64,000 bases of DNA from Asterella californica (Eukaryota > Streptophyta > Marchantiopsida > Marchantiales > Aytoniaceae), in contig JAYKYS010000006.1 in the NCBI GenBank assembly GCA_036924285.1, positions 27,378,001 to 27,442,000 of the forward strand, read 5' to 3'. The notes below the pieces were generated by a model. That model had not been told where the DNA came from. It saw nothing but the letters and a program-made list of their open reading frames with translations, and made no database searches. Made by a program: the position numbers and the translations under genes. This document shows, piece by piece, positions 11,926 to 22,252 of the stretch (the first letter of the stretch is position 1; each line of letters begins with the position of its first letter).

Positions 11926-11956
<31 letters not shown>
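11926..11956 (+). repeat. (GA)n microsatellite
   Basis: About 15 uninterrupted GA units, roughly 600 bp upstream of the F-box start. Confidence 0.95.
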
Positions 11957-11959
<3 letters not shown>

Positions 11960-12554
11960 TGGTGATTGCAGAACTCGAGGACTGTAACTATTTACGAACC
12001 GGACGGGACTTCCTTTTCAACTTTCTTTTTCCCATTTGCAACTGGGAGTAGGCAGGCGGTCAGCTCGGCTGTGCTCGGGTCCCTTGTCTAACACTCTGGG
12101 TGGGAATATCCTAAAGTTCGATGAATCAGCGGTAAAGAGAAGGCAGCGAGGGAAAGATCTCGAGAGTAGAGTACGCACTGTACAGCGGCTACAGCCGCGC
12201 CTAGAGAGTCTTCTGTCACCAGTACGGATTCATACAGCACGGGCCATGCAGGACCTGCAAGACTTGCCGTAGAAATCCCCGCGTTGGGAACTATCTTTCG
12301 AAGCATGAACCTCTAGAGAGTTAGTGTTGTGGATGGATGGTCGGAGAGAAGAGCGGATTCTTACTCTGGTCGGAAAATTAATTGACTCCTATGTTTTTCC
12401 TCTCGAAGTGAAGGTGGGACGGATGCGGTGAGCGCAGGTCGCCCTACTCCTGGGGTTTGTGAGAAGCTCAGAAAGGATTTGATTTTCTTTTGTTCGTGCG
12501 GTCGAGAGAGGGCGAGGGAGGGTAGGAGTGAAGGTGAAGAGTGGTTTTACGACA

Positions 12555-13811
12555 ATGGGGAGCGAGGGGAGATGGAGTGAAGGAGAGGAAAGTCGGCTGG
12601 CGCCTGCGCTTGGGATGGAGTTTCGGAGGCCGCCTCTGCCGGAGGAGTTGGTGGAGAAGGTTATCTCGATGATGCCGTTTCCTGCCATACTCAAAGCGCG
12701 GATTCTGTCCAAAGCTTGGGCTGCTAAGTTCGAGCAGAACGAGGAGCTGGGGCTTTCGCCATTTCAGAAAGAGGTTATGAAGTGGTCAAGAAGTTGGGAA
12801 GCTTTTTCTCCCGCTTTTCTCAAGAAAGACACCTCCGAGGTGATTGCTTACAACCGGACTTCGAACAGCTGGCGGAAGATGCTGTCACTTTCATATCTGC
12901 CGGGAAATTTCGTTCTACAAGACATCATCGTCGAAGGAAGTTTGATATGTGGAGTTGTAGTTCCCGAGAGTAGCAAGCAGGAGCACAACTTGTACGTGAC
13001 TAATGTGCTGACCAAGGCTTACAGAGTCTTGCCCTTGAGGCCGAACATGACCTACGTTGGTTGCAAACAGCTGTTGCATCGGGGTTCTGACGGATACATT
13101 GTGGTAGTCTTCAGTCTCGACCCTCACTTCAGGCAGACGGATGAGTACACCTTCGATGCACAGGTTTACAGCTCCAAGATTCATGCCTGGAGGACGACCA
13201 GGGTGACGATCGACAATGACTTCTACATGAGTCCTCAGTGCAGTGCCTACTTGGAGGATACTCTTTACATTATGTCGAGGCATGCTCTGGGAGTGTTAAC
13301 CTCTGGCCAAATTGGCATGCTGGCCTTGAACGTTGAAGACATGACTTGGGAGAGATGTAGTCTGTCCTTCCCCGCACTGAACAGGCCCTGTACATCGGTA
13401 ACATTGGTGCTTTGTGGTGGCCAAATACTGGTGGTTCTGTCGTTGGATGTGGAGCCTCCCCCAGCCTGGTTGAACCTTTGGGAAGATTCTTGCCACTTGA
13501 GGATCATCTACAACAACTCTCAACAAAGCTTACTCGTTATGAAGGTAAACCTGAAAACTCATCAGCTCTCCATTGTCACTCAAGGCCCACCTGAAGATCT
13601 GCGCACAGGAGCTCTGCACAATAACCCAGTCACAGATGGAAGTTACATCTACTTCGGTGCCAAGACAAGCAGTTCGGTAGTGGCATACAATGTGGAGAAG
13701 GACGAGTGGAGTAAGATTCCTTCTGTGTGCCGAGCTTCGGGGACGAACCGAGGGTTCCAGTGGAGCGCCTTTCCCTTTCGCCCGGGTTTTAACTCGTTTC
13801 TACCGGTTTGA
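12555..13811 (+). CDS. F-box protein, F-box/kelch-like
   Basis: A single-exon 418-residue protein, read from the first in-frame ATG (MGSEGRWSEG). An F-box lies at about residues 25-60: RPPLPEELVEKVISMMPFPA then ARILSKAWAAKFE, the Skp1-binding helices of SCF ubiquitin ligases. The remainder is beta-rich with kelch-like blades, for example VIAYNRTSNSWRKM, VYSSKIHAWRT, ALNVEDMTWERC and VVAYNVEKDEWSKIP, each with the Tyr/Asn-x-W pattern of plant F-box-associated propellers. It ends FQWSAFPFRPGFNSFLPV, typical of plant F-box/kelch proteins. It would select a substrate for ubiquitination; the target cannot be read from sequence. An in-frame GTG at 12528 extends the frame but is not a plausible plant start. 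Confidence 0.88.
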   Translation: MGSEGRWSEGEESRLAPALGMEFRRPPLPEELVEKVISMMPFPAILKARILSKAWAAKFEQNEELGLSPFQKEVMKWSRSWEAFSPAFLKKDTSEVIAYNRTSNSWRKMLSLSYLPGNFVLQDIIVEGSLICGVVVPESSKQEHNLYVTNVLTKAYRVLPLRPNMTYVGCKQLLHRGSDGYIVVVFSLDPHFRQTDEYTFDAQVYSSKIHAWRTTRVTIDNDFYMSPQCSAYLEDTLYIMSRHALGVLTSGQIGMLALNVEDMTWERCSLSFPALNRPCTSVTLVLCGGQILVVLSLDVEPPPAWLNLWEDSCHLRIIYNNSQQSLLVMKVNLKTHQLSIVTQGPPEDLRTGALHNNPVTDGSYIYFGAKTSSSVVAYNVEKDEWSKIPSVCRASGTNRGFQWSAFPFRPGFNSFLPV

Positions 13812-15420
13812 TGGATCCCTGGTTAGATGGTTGGTAAGTACTCGAATATACTCCTACACAAGAACATGTACTACCAGAGAAACACTGTGTGCCGACAGGA
13901 GGAGGTGCTCATGAATTTTGCCGATGTTCTTTTTGCGGATACTGACATCTGCAAAAGTATATGCCGGACCAGCGAATTTTGTAATAACTACTGTACAGTC
14001 TACTAGCGAATGAGATTTTGACTCCACTAGAATAGAAAGCTAGACGAGGCAAACAAGGGGTGGGATGATCACTCCTTCGTAGGCGATGTCTGCTGCGGGG
14101 CATCATATTTTAGTATAGTAGTATATAAAGGGCGGGATGAACCACTTTAGATATCACAGTGCAGGGTTTATAAGCTCTGGTGGTTTTGCCTACTGAAATG
14201 CTGTTGACTGGTACGTATTAGTTTACTTAGTGTCTTACACAGGAACTGTACATTGTTAATATCAGAGCAAAGTTGCTAGCACTTTGAGGAACTGCGTTAT
14301 CTGGGTGTACTCCTAGCACTGCTAGCAAAAGAAAAACGTTGTTACAAGTTTTTCAATGGAGTCTTTGTTGTCGACGGACGGGTAGGTAGTATGTTGGAAG
14401 GTGTCGAGATGACGTCCTATGTACTTCCACGTGTCGACCGTCGAAGTACATAGGACGCCTCAGTTACAAGCTCGTTCGTTGCTTTTCACGAGCGCTGTTC
14501 GATTCGTGCACTTATTGCTATGCGTTTGCATAGCTATACGTCGATTGTGAAAAGTGGAAAGGAAGCAAGGATTTTTTGTCGTATTGCGAGGCCGTCACTC
14601 GACTCGCTGTAAAGGGCATTTACATTATGCGTTGACTGTGGAAGACTGGTGAAGGTGGGGAGATTTTTGAAGTGTAGTGGAACTTCTTTAAGAGACGGTT
14701 AGAAGAAGGAAGGAGAGAGCATTAGGTGCAATTTCAGTTTCGAGGATTTGAGCGAGACTGCAGACACTCAGAGGATTAGGCGCAATTTCAGTGTCGAGGT
14801 AATGATTTCTTTTAAACGAATCTACTGCGTTCTCTCGCTCACCTTTGCTACCCGTAACGCTCAAGTCCCACCGTAATCGTAGAGTCGTTCACGTGCAAAA
14901 CCCTTATGAAGGAGGGAGGGATTTCAGAGAGATCGCAAGGAGGACGGGCAGTGCATGTCAATTTCATATTACCTTCCATAACTACCTTACACGTGTCGAT
15001 GTGCACGATGGGAGTCCAAGGCAAGCAAGAGTTCATCTTGGCAAAAGGAATGTTGAAGGTTGGGAGGAAAAATCTCTTCATTTGGAAGGATAACGTACAG
15101 CATGCGGAGATGTCTCCATTGCGTGTGCTTGACTTCTAAGTCCACGAGTCCTGCCAGAGGTATAAACAGTGTCTGCCACTGTCAAGTTCATTTTATTAGG
15201 CCACTTGTATACTGAACATCGTGCACGGAAGGCCACTGCTTTGTTCGAAATCACAGCAGACCGAAGTGAACGTACCAAGCAAAATTGCCACATCCTCAAC
15301 ACCATGTGCCCAAATAATAAAGCTAATCCGTAAGCGAACAGTTATCACTAGAGCGTTTTCCGAGAGCGTTATTTCTATCATGTTTGGTTGCACTCAACCA
15401 TGTAGCCTTCTGTGAACAGG
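13812..15420. other. 3' flank of the F-box gene and upstream sequence
   Basis: It contains a TATATAAAG element at 14122-14130 that could serve a + strand transcript, and a 15-bp-arm snapback at 14413-14457. Overlapping 77-82-residue frames at 14845-15139 show no motif. Additional 5' exons of the broken gene beginning at 15421 may be here, but I could not define them. Confidence 0.4.
14413..14457. repeat. Snapback inverted repeat, 15-bp perfect arms
   Basis: CGTCCTATGTACTTC (14413-14427) pairs exactly with 14443-14457 across a 15-nt loop. Confidence 0.95.
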
Positions 15421-16071
15421 ATGGGAATAGGCCACGAGCTCTTTGAAGCCATGCTGACACGCGACAAGACTATTGCTCGTGAGCTTGGGTAAGTTTATCG
15501 TGAATATGTAGCAGATCTGACTTGTGTCTTCAAAACTGATTGCTTGCATTTGCATCTTTACACCAGCTCAGTCAACTCTGGAGAACTCCTCTCAGTTCTA
15601 ATCTATATGGAAACGATCTGGATGGCTGCAAAGGAGAAAGAAAGAACCATCACGCTCTTAAACTGAGATAGTTCGGACAGGTCATGAGACAGTAGTCCAG
15701 TCTACTAATTGTTTAAGCTTACGAACAACGTTTACACCTAGATCACATTAATGAGTTGTTTACACAGCTGGATTCTTGTGCCCTTGGATTCGATTATCTG
15801 TTGGGAGCAGCTATGACAGGCCTTCATCCAAGTTCCATTTCTCCTTAGCCAAGTATTATAACCTGACAGAGTATACCCCAGGTCTGTTCTATACACACGT
15901 ATCATAATTTTCTGTGGAGCATGCAGTAGCAACGGGACAGTGTACCCTAGGGTATATCGTTATACTTGCTGTTGCTATAAAACATATGTCGCTAGTCTAG
16001 CTCGTCCTCAAATCTGACTATTGACAATGTTATTCTCATGCATTTGAAGCTGTTGCATCTGGAGATATTGC

Positions 16072-16492
16072 CAGAAATTTGCTTGATCACACCCCAGTAG
16101 TTCCTTGAGCTTCATCACACTCCTCTTCACGATGTATTGTTTGATCACACCTTTCACTGGCTATTGTTTGTGGAACCAGTCACTTTGTGATGTTAGTTAC
16201 ATATCGAGATTGCACACATCAGGTTTTCAAGCATGTATAGGCTGATGTGTCATTAATGTTAAATATTTTGAACGGAAGAAGTTTAGTCACAGTTGAAAGT
16301 AGTGAAATGATGAACAAGAAGACAAAGTAAGTGGTTCTACTCTCGATAACCAGTCAGGGGTGTGAACAAGAAGACAAAGTGAGTGGTTCTACTGTCTATA
16401 ACCAGTCAGGGGTGTGATAAAGCAATACATCGTTAAGAAGGGTGTGATCAAGCTAAAAGAACCTACTGGGGATGTGATCAAGCAGATTTCTG
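16072..16492. mobile_element. Mutator-like MITE, copy 1 (421 bp)
   Basis: Begins CAGAAATTTGCTTGATCAC and ends with the inverted equivalent (GTGATCAAGCAGATTTCTG). The long terminal inverted repeats of about 90 bp carry the word TTGATCACACC several times. A 9-bp target duplication AGATATTGC flanks it (16063-16071 and 16493-16501). It has no coding capacity. It is longer than the other copies because a 52-bp piece is tandemly duplicated inside the right TIR (16312-16363 and 16364-16415). Confidence 0.9.
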
Positions 16493-17110
16493 AGATATTG
16501 CTGGAATGCATGATACGGAAGAGAAATGTATTTGTACAGTACAATTCAAGAAGGTTGGAAGTAATTAGACGGTATTCGTAGTTTATCAACACTTTTAACT
16601 TGACAGTATAATGAATCACAGTACTTTGACTCTTACTATACAGGCAAATCAGTATATGGTGTTCAAGGACTACTTCAAAGAGCAGACTAAAAGCAATGGT
16701 GTGTGTGCTCTGGAAGATCGGGGCAGACACAGCCCTTGGAGAGATTTTGCAAAAAAGACAAGGTACTAAACGGCCGGAGAGCAAATATTTCTGAGACCTC
16801 AACCATGGATGGTGAATATTTTTGCCAGTAAAGAGGTTGGAGCTTGATGTAGAAGGTAGCAATGACATTGCAGATGCAGATTCTCGTATGAACAGCCAAC
16901 TAGAACCATGTGAGCGAAGACGATTAATCAAGACATTACATGGCAAACTCCCCGGGTGTAAACAAGGTACCCTGCCTCTCAAATTCAAATGACCCAGAAA
17001 GGCATATCTCAAGTCATTCTCCCTCCCCGGCTACATGTGAAAAAGATAAACATCTGGGGAGCAAACACTGCTGCTGGAGATTATAGGCCAAGCATCTATG
17101 GTAGAAGAGC

Positions 17111-17332
17111 TGTTGAAATAGAGACAGCTCTCGTTACTCAAGCTGTAGCTCGTTAGATAGATGCATATCCCGAGAACGGGAAAATATATACAAGTGGAGA
17201 TGGCGAACCTCCATCTACAGGCCATGTGAAGACCCCGAGGTAGCTAAAACCTAGGAGGGCAGTGCGCAGCCAAGTTTGGACATGCACGTGAAATATCTCG
17301 AGGATGAGTGTGTAAGCTCTAAATACGCAACA
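17111..17332 (-). repeat. Copia 3' LTR (222 bp)
   Basis: Starts TGTTG and ends CAACA. It shares most of its sequence with 21791-22000 but carries a short extra stretch (GCTCGTTAGATAG). On the minus strand it contains TATATATTTTCCC, a possible LTR TATA element. Confidence 0.95.
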
Positions 17333-17366
17333 CCTCCTCTCATGCCTGAACTGGCTAAGAAACAAA

Positions 17367-20300
17367 TTAGCTAAGATTTGAAAAACAAAAAATGTTCAGA
17401 TTAGATCTAGGAAGTTCGAACAGTGCACGACCAAGAGGTTTACTTAGAATGTCAACAATCTGATCGTTACTCCTGACGCTACAGAGAGAAATTTCTTTCT
17501 TCTCTAATTGTTGACGGATATAATGATATCTCGTCTCTATGTGTTTAGTCCGGCTATGAAAGACAGGGTTCTTAGCGATTCTACCACAGCTCTCATTGTC
17601 ATAATGAATAACAATAGGATGAGGATGAAAACCAAGATCAGAGATAAGTCTTCTAAGCCAAGCTATCTCTTTTGCGCATTCAGAAAGCGCTATGTATTCC
17701 GCCTCTGTTGAAGAGAGTGCGATTGTAGACTGTTTTCGACTGAGCCACGTGATTGCACTGGTACCGAGCCGAAATACATAACCTGTTGTGGAATATCTTC
17801 CTTCCACATCGCCAGCCCAATCTGAATCAGTAAATCCGTTTACTGATGCACTTTCTCCTCGTGAATAATAAATCCCAAAATCTATGGTCCCCCTTAGGTA
17901 CTTGAGGAGTCTACGTGCTGCTTCCAGATGCGGTTTCTGGGGATGTGCCATAAATCTACTGAGAAGTCCAACCTCAAAGGAAATATCTGGACGAGTGTTT
18001 GTGAGGAAGAGCAATTTGCCCAAAATGCTCCGATAGTTGGTGGACTTCCTCCTCTTCACCCATGTGTATCCAGAGTTTAATGTTTTCAGCCATAGGAGTA
18101 CGACATGAGTTAGTCTCTCATTTGAAATTCTTTCAAAAGAAGCTGTGTGTACCCTTTCAAGCATACAAACAAGTCTTTTTCTAGTTTGTGGATTTCCACA
18201 CCCAAGTAGTGATGAGCTTCACCGAGATCAGCCATGTCAATTCAGCCTTCAGTTGACAAATGATCCAGCTGATTTTCTCATGGTGGTTAGTGGTCACAAG
18301 GAGATCCTCAACGTACAGTAGTAACAATACAACCTTACCATCAACCTCCAGATCGTAGAGATTGTAGTCTTGATTGGAACTAAAGAGCCCCTGAGCTTGA
18401 AGATACTCGTCGATCTTACCATACGATGCACGAGGAGCCTGCTTGAGGCCATAAGCTTTCAGGAGTTTACATACTTTCATTTCTGCGCTGTGTTGAACAT
18501 ATCCCTCTGGCTGATCCATGTAAACTTCTTCCAGTAAGGTACCGTACAGAAAGGCTGTCTTGACGTCAAGGTGCAAAATCTTCCATCCTCTCAGAGCTGC
18601 AAGGGCGAGAACGGCTCTTACAGTAGGCCATTTAACAACTGGTGCGAAAGTTTCTTCGAAGTCGATTCCTTGTCGTTGCTCAAACCCTCGTGCAACTAGT
18701 CTTATCTTTAAACGCTTGGTGGAACCATCTGCATGCCGCTTTATTTTGTGAACACACTTAGCACTGATCGCTCTCTTCCCCGGAGGAAGATCAACCATCT
18801 GCCAAGTTTTGTTATTAATGATTGAGGACATCTCATAATCCATTGCCGTTCTCCATTCAGGAATCTGAGTTGCTGCATGAAAATTTAGAGGTTCAAAAGG
18901 ACCTTCTACAATCGATGTAATCCTGTAAGGTTTTTGACCGGATTCCCTTATTCAGTCGTGCAGACCTACGAAGGGAAGGTTCCAAAGAAGGGACGGGTGC
19001 AGAGGACTGAAAAGAAGATAAGGCAGTGGGACGAAGTGAGGGGAGAAATGGAACTGGAAGGGACGATGAGTTAGGTGAACAAATTTCAGTATGTCTCCTT
19101 TGATACGTAATAGGAAGTATACTTGTACCCATGAGAGGAGAAAGGGTATCTGAACTCTTGACCGTTGGAGATGAAAGTGGGAGAAAGTGAGGGATCATGA
19201 AGATTAGACTTCGCGGGAAGGTATTCAGTTTTAGTTTCAGAATGTAATAAGGAGGAGTTTGTAACAGAGTTGTCATGAGTAGAAATTGCTGGTTCAGGTA
19301 GAAAGAACATACTTTCATCAAAGATCAGGTCACTAGTGACTTGGATTTTGTTGGGGGTAGGATTCAAACACCTATAGGCTTTCGACTGTGAGTCATACTC
19401 AACAAAACGACACAACACTGATTTGGGATCCAATTTCCTTCTTTCCTCTTTAGGAACATGAACGTGAGCAATAGAGCCAAATACTCTGAGATCAGAGAGG
19501 TCAGGCTTCATACCACAGAACTTTTCTTGGGCCTTCATACTTGAGTTGGCTCGAGTAGGACAACGATTGAGTATGTAACATGCCGTATTAACAGCTTCCG
19601 TCCACAATCGCTTTGGGACTTTGGCTTCCAAAAGCATACTCGCTGCAGCTTCGAAGAGAGTACGGTTTTTGCGCTCTGGAACTCCTTTTTGTTGTGGTGT
19701 CCTGTGCTGAGAGAGTTGCTGTACCCCTTCAATGTTCAAAATATTGTTGAAAGCCATTGACAGAAACTCACCGCCACGATCTGATCGGAAGAACTGGACT
19801 CGCTTTCCTGTCTGATTTTCAATCATGGCTTTCCAAACTTTGAACTGTCCTAACGTCTCACTTTTCTTTTTAAGAAAATAGACCTAGGTTTTCCTGCTAT
19901 AGTCATCCGTGATGGTCAGAGAGAGAGGCTGTCAGTGGTCCATTCAGATCAGAATGAACTAAATGTAGGATTTCAGTTTCTCGATTCCTACTTTCTTTTG
20001 GAAAACGCTCATGATGTTGTTTTCCCTGTAGACATCCCCTACAGATTCCTGTTGAGAGAGGTAACTGTGGAATCCCGGTGACTAAGTTATGAGTAGATAG
20101 AAAATGAAGGCTGTGGAAGTTGAGATGCGCTAGTCTTTTGTGCCACAACGTACACGCAGAAGCAGTTTCCACAGAATTTACCCAGTCAACAGCAGGTTGA
20201 CTGTTTCCTAGCTTGTACAACCCTTTTCCCATTCTACTTCCCTCTGCGATAATCTTCTGAGACTCCTTTTGGACTACTAAGCAACGTTTTGCATCGAAGA

Positions 20301-21432
20301 TTGTGAAGTTACCTCGGTCAGCTAGAGTCCCAAATGACAGAAGATTCTTTTTCACTCTTGGCACGTAGAGAACCTCCGAGAATTTTATTTTGCCGTGAGA
20401 AGAGTTACAATGGTATGACCTTTGTCTAGGACGTTATGCTGTTGTCCTCTGATCTGATCCTGGACGTACTTGGTTCTCTGCTTACCCTGAAGCAGGTTAG
20501 GTTCCCGGTGACGTGAACACTGGCACCCGAGTCTAAAATCCAATCACTTTCAGACTCAAGTAGACGCTTCCTCCTCTAAATCCAATGCAGATAATGCAGA
20601 TTCAAACCATTCAGTGACCTCATCAGATTCACCTGTAGCTTCTTCTGCTTCACTACAGTATTCATCGTCGATGAGATTGAGTTCACTCCTTTCCTTGATC
20701 TGTTCCCAAGGAACACGACAAAGACGAGCCCAACGACCTTTCATTCCACAGCGATTACACGATCCTGATCGCTTCCCCGTCTTGATGTCTGACCTCCGAG
20801 CTTTCACCAACTTCTTGAAGCGTGTGTAGAGAGCCTCTTCATCGTCTGTTGAGACCTTCTTCTTGGCTCGAATGGTGAGTCGTAGCTCTTCAGCAGTAAG
20901 TTTTGAAGATAATTCTTCGTAGCTGGGAAGTTTCTCGAGTGGTCAGACCTGTTACAAAAGACTCGAACTTCTGTGGTAAAGCATTGAGCACGATTGTGAC
21001 AATGAAATCATCTGCAGTGGTCTCTCGAATTGTACTCAGTTGGTTAGTTATCGATGTGATCTCCTGCAAGAAACCCTCATTTCAGCATCATCATTCATTG
21101 TTAGAGTGTTAAACTTCTGACCGAGTAGAAGCTTGAGAGAATGGTTCGGAGAGTCAAAGCTCTTGGCTAGAATATCCCATCGTTCCTTCGCTGTCTTGTG
21201 CTTGGAGATGAGAGGAATAATCTTGTCTTTAACAGACAAGTTTATTATGGACCGAGCTCTGTTCTCCTTCTTAGTGGCATCTGTAGATGTAGAAGTACCA
21301 AGTCTTAACAATCTCCCAAAGATCTTCCCGCTCCAGAATACTTTGGATTTTAAATTTCCAAATCAGATAGTTTGATCTACCGCCTAATTTGCTACTCTCG
21401 TATAGAGAACTGTCAGATAGATGAAAGGCCAT
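17367..21432 (-). pseudogene. Copia gag-pol polyprotein, frameshifted
   Basis: Read right to left. Gag starts at the ATG at 21432 (MAFHLSDSSLYESSKLGG); its zinc knuckle is CNRCGMKGRWARLC near 20750, with Arg in place of the essential His. A protease motif LDSGAS is at 20519-20536. Integrase (about 20250-19300) has the HHCC finger with CRGC, then HSDLNGP, FRSDRGGEF and PERKNRT for the D,D,E triad. Reverse transcriptase (18843-18181) has TFAPVVKWPTVR and LHLDVKTAFLYG, but the catalytic YVDD reads YVED. RNase H (18164-17367) has DSDWAGD, SSTEAEYIAL and HYDNE. Several frame breaks separate these parts, so no full polyprotein can be made. Confidence 0.93.
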
Positions 21433-21778
21433 GGTGAGCTTGACAAAGATTTCAAAGAAAAATAAGAGAAACAAGATTCAGCACAAAAAGATATAAAAAT
21501 GGTTAGAAAAAAAATACTGAAGCAAAGTTAGTCCGACCGATGAGAACGTCTGGAGTAAACTCAAGTATGAGTACAGGCGTGGAACAGGGTTCACACTAGA
21601 AATGAAACAAAGTTGAAATAAATTCGTGGAGCAAGGCTCTCACTATGAGAACTTGATGGAGCAATGCTCACCAGTAAGTATGCAAGAGTGGAGCAGTGCT
21701 CACACTAGAGATCTAGAGTAGAAAACTGTTGTGGACCAAGGCTCACACTATCCCGTGATAGTCACGAAGGAAAAACCT

Positions 21779-21790
21779 GCTCTGATACCA
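21779..21790 (-). other. Primer-binding site, initiator-Met tRNA
   Basis: On the minus strand TGGTATCAGAGC directly follows the 5' LTR. This is the standard plant copia PBS, complementary to the 3' end of tRNA-iMet. Confidence 0.95.
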
Positions 21791-22000
21791 TGTTGAAATC
21801 GAGACAGCTCCCGTTACTCAAGCTGTACATACATATCTCGAGAACGGGAAATATATACAAGTGGAGATGGCGAACCTCCATCTACAGGCCATGTGAAAGA
21901 CCCCGAGGTAGTTAAAACCCAGGAGGGCAGTGCGCAGCCAAGTTTAGGCATGCACTTGAAATACCTCGAGGATGAGCGTGTAAGCTCTAACTACGCAACA
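21791..22000 (-). repeat. Copia 5' LTR (210 bp)
   Basis: TGTTG...CAACA boundaries, paired with 17111-17332. It abuts the PBS on its inner side and GGAGC, the presumed target duplication, on its outer side. Confidence 0.95.
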
Positions 22001-22252
22001 GGAGCATGTTGTCTGTTTCTTCGAAGTCCACCGATGCAAAGAAGCGATCTGACAAGGCCTATATTAGATATCCGAGCCCTCCTAGCTCCCAAAGCCCTTG
22101 GAGCATGGATCCAAAAGGGAAACTCCTGTCAACACCCCCCCACGAACACCCAAAACACTCGAGCTAGACTGTTTCATGGAGACTCCGTCTTCGAGAAGAA
22201 TAGCAAACTTACACTTACCTTGATGTGGCCTTTCTGGAGCACACGCTTTTGA

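Larger units (their letters stand above)
9639..12554. other. Intergenic sequence between the DUF3082 and F-box genes
   Basis: Promoters of the divergent DUF3082 (-) and F-box (+) genes must lie here, but no clear TATA element was found. It contains a 74-residue signal-peptide-like ORF, a 31-bp-arm snapback and a GA microsatellite (all listed). The 162-residue minus frame at 10815-11303 has no motif and is treated as chance. Confidence 0.5.
17111..22000 (-). mobile_element. Ty1/copia LTR retrotransposon, full length but decayed
   Basis: A 4.9-kb element inserted in minus orientation: two LTRs (17111-17332, 21791-22000), a tRNA-iMet primer-binding site next to the right (5') LTR, a polypurine tract GAGAGGAGG (minus strand, 17333-17341) next to the left (3') LTR, and gag-protease-integrase-RT-RNaseH in copia order between them. 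The flanks AGAGC and GGAGC look like a 5-bp target duplication with one change. LTR divergence by substitutions and indels indicates an insertion that is not recent. Confidence 0.95.
15421..22167 (+). pseudogene. Unrecognised multi-exon gene, split by transposon insertions
   Basis: Exon-like pieces on the + strand: 15421-15488 (MGIGHELFEAMLTRDK, donor gtaagt) joins in frame to 15567-15666. 16644-16762 (ANQYMVFKDYFKEQ to RDFAKKTR, donor gtacta) joins to 16836-16966 (LELDVEGSNDIADADSR, then CERRRLIKTLHGKLPG). A further phase-compatible piece at 17062-17110 (NTAAGDYRPSIYGRR) runs straight into the copia LTR. Beyond the element, one open frame reads DAKKRSDKAYIRYPSPPSS and stops at 22165-22167, another continues to 22252. 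A Mutator-like MITE sits between the early and middle pieces. I recognise no domain. The exon pairs are supported by frame and splice consensus only, and the overall linkage is inferred. Copia insertion into the gene would have broken it. Confidence 0.4.

Noticed and set aside
17111..22000. Gypsy-type classification of the 17-22 kb element
   Set aside because: Integrase precedes reverse transcriptase, and the RNase H and PBS are copia-type.
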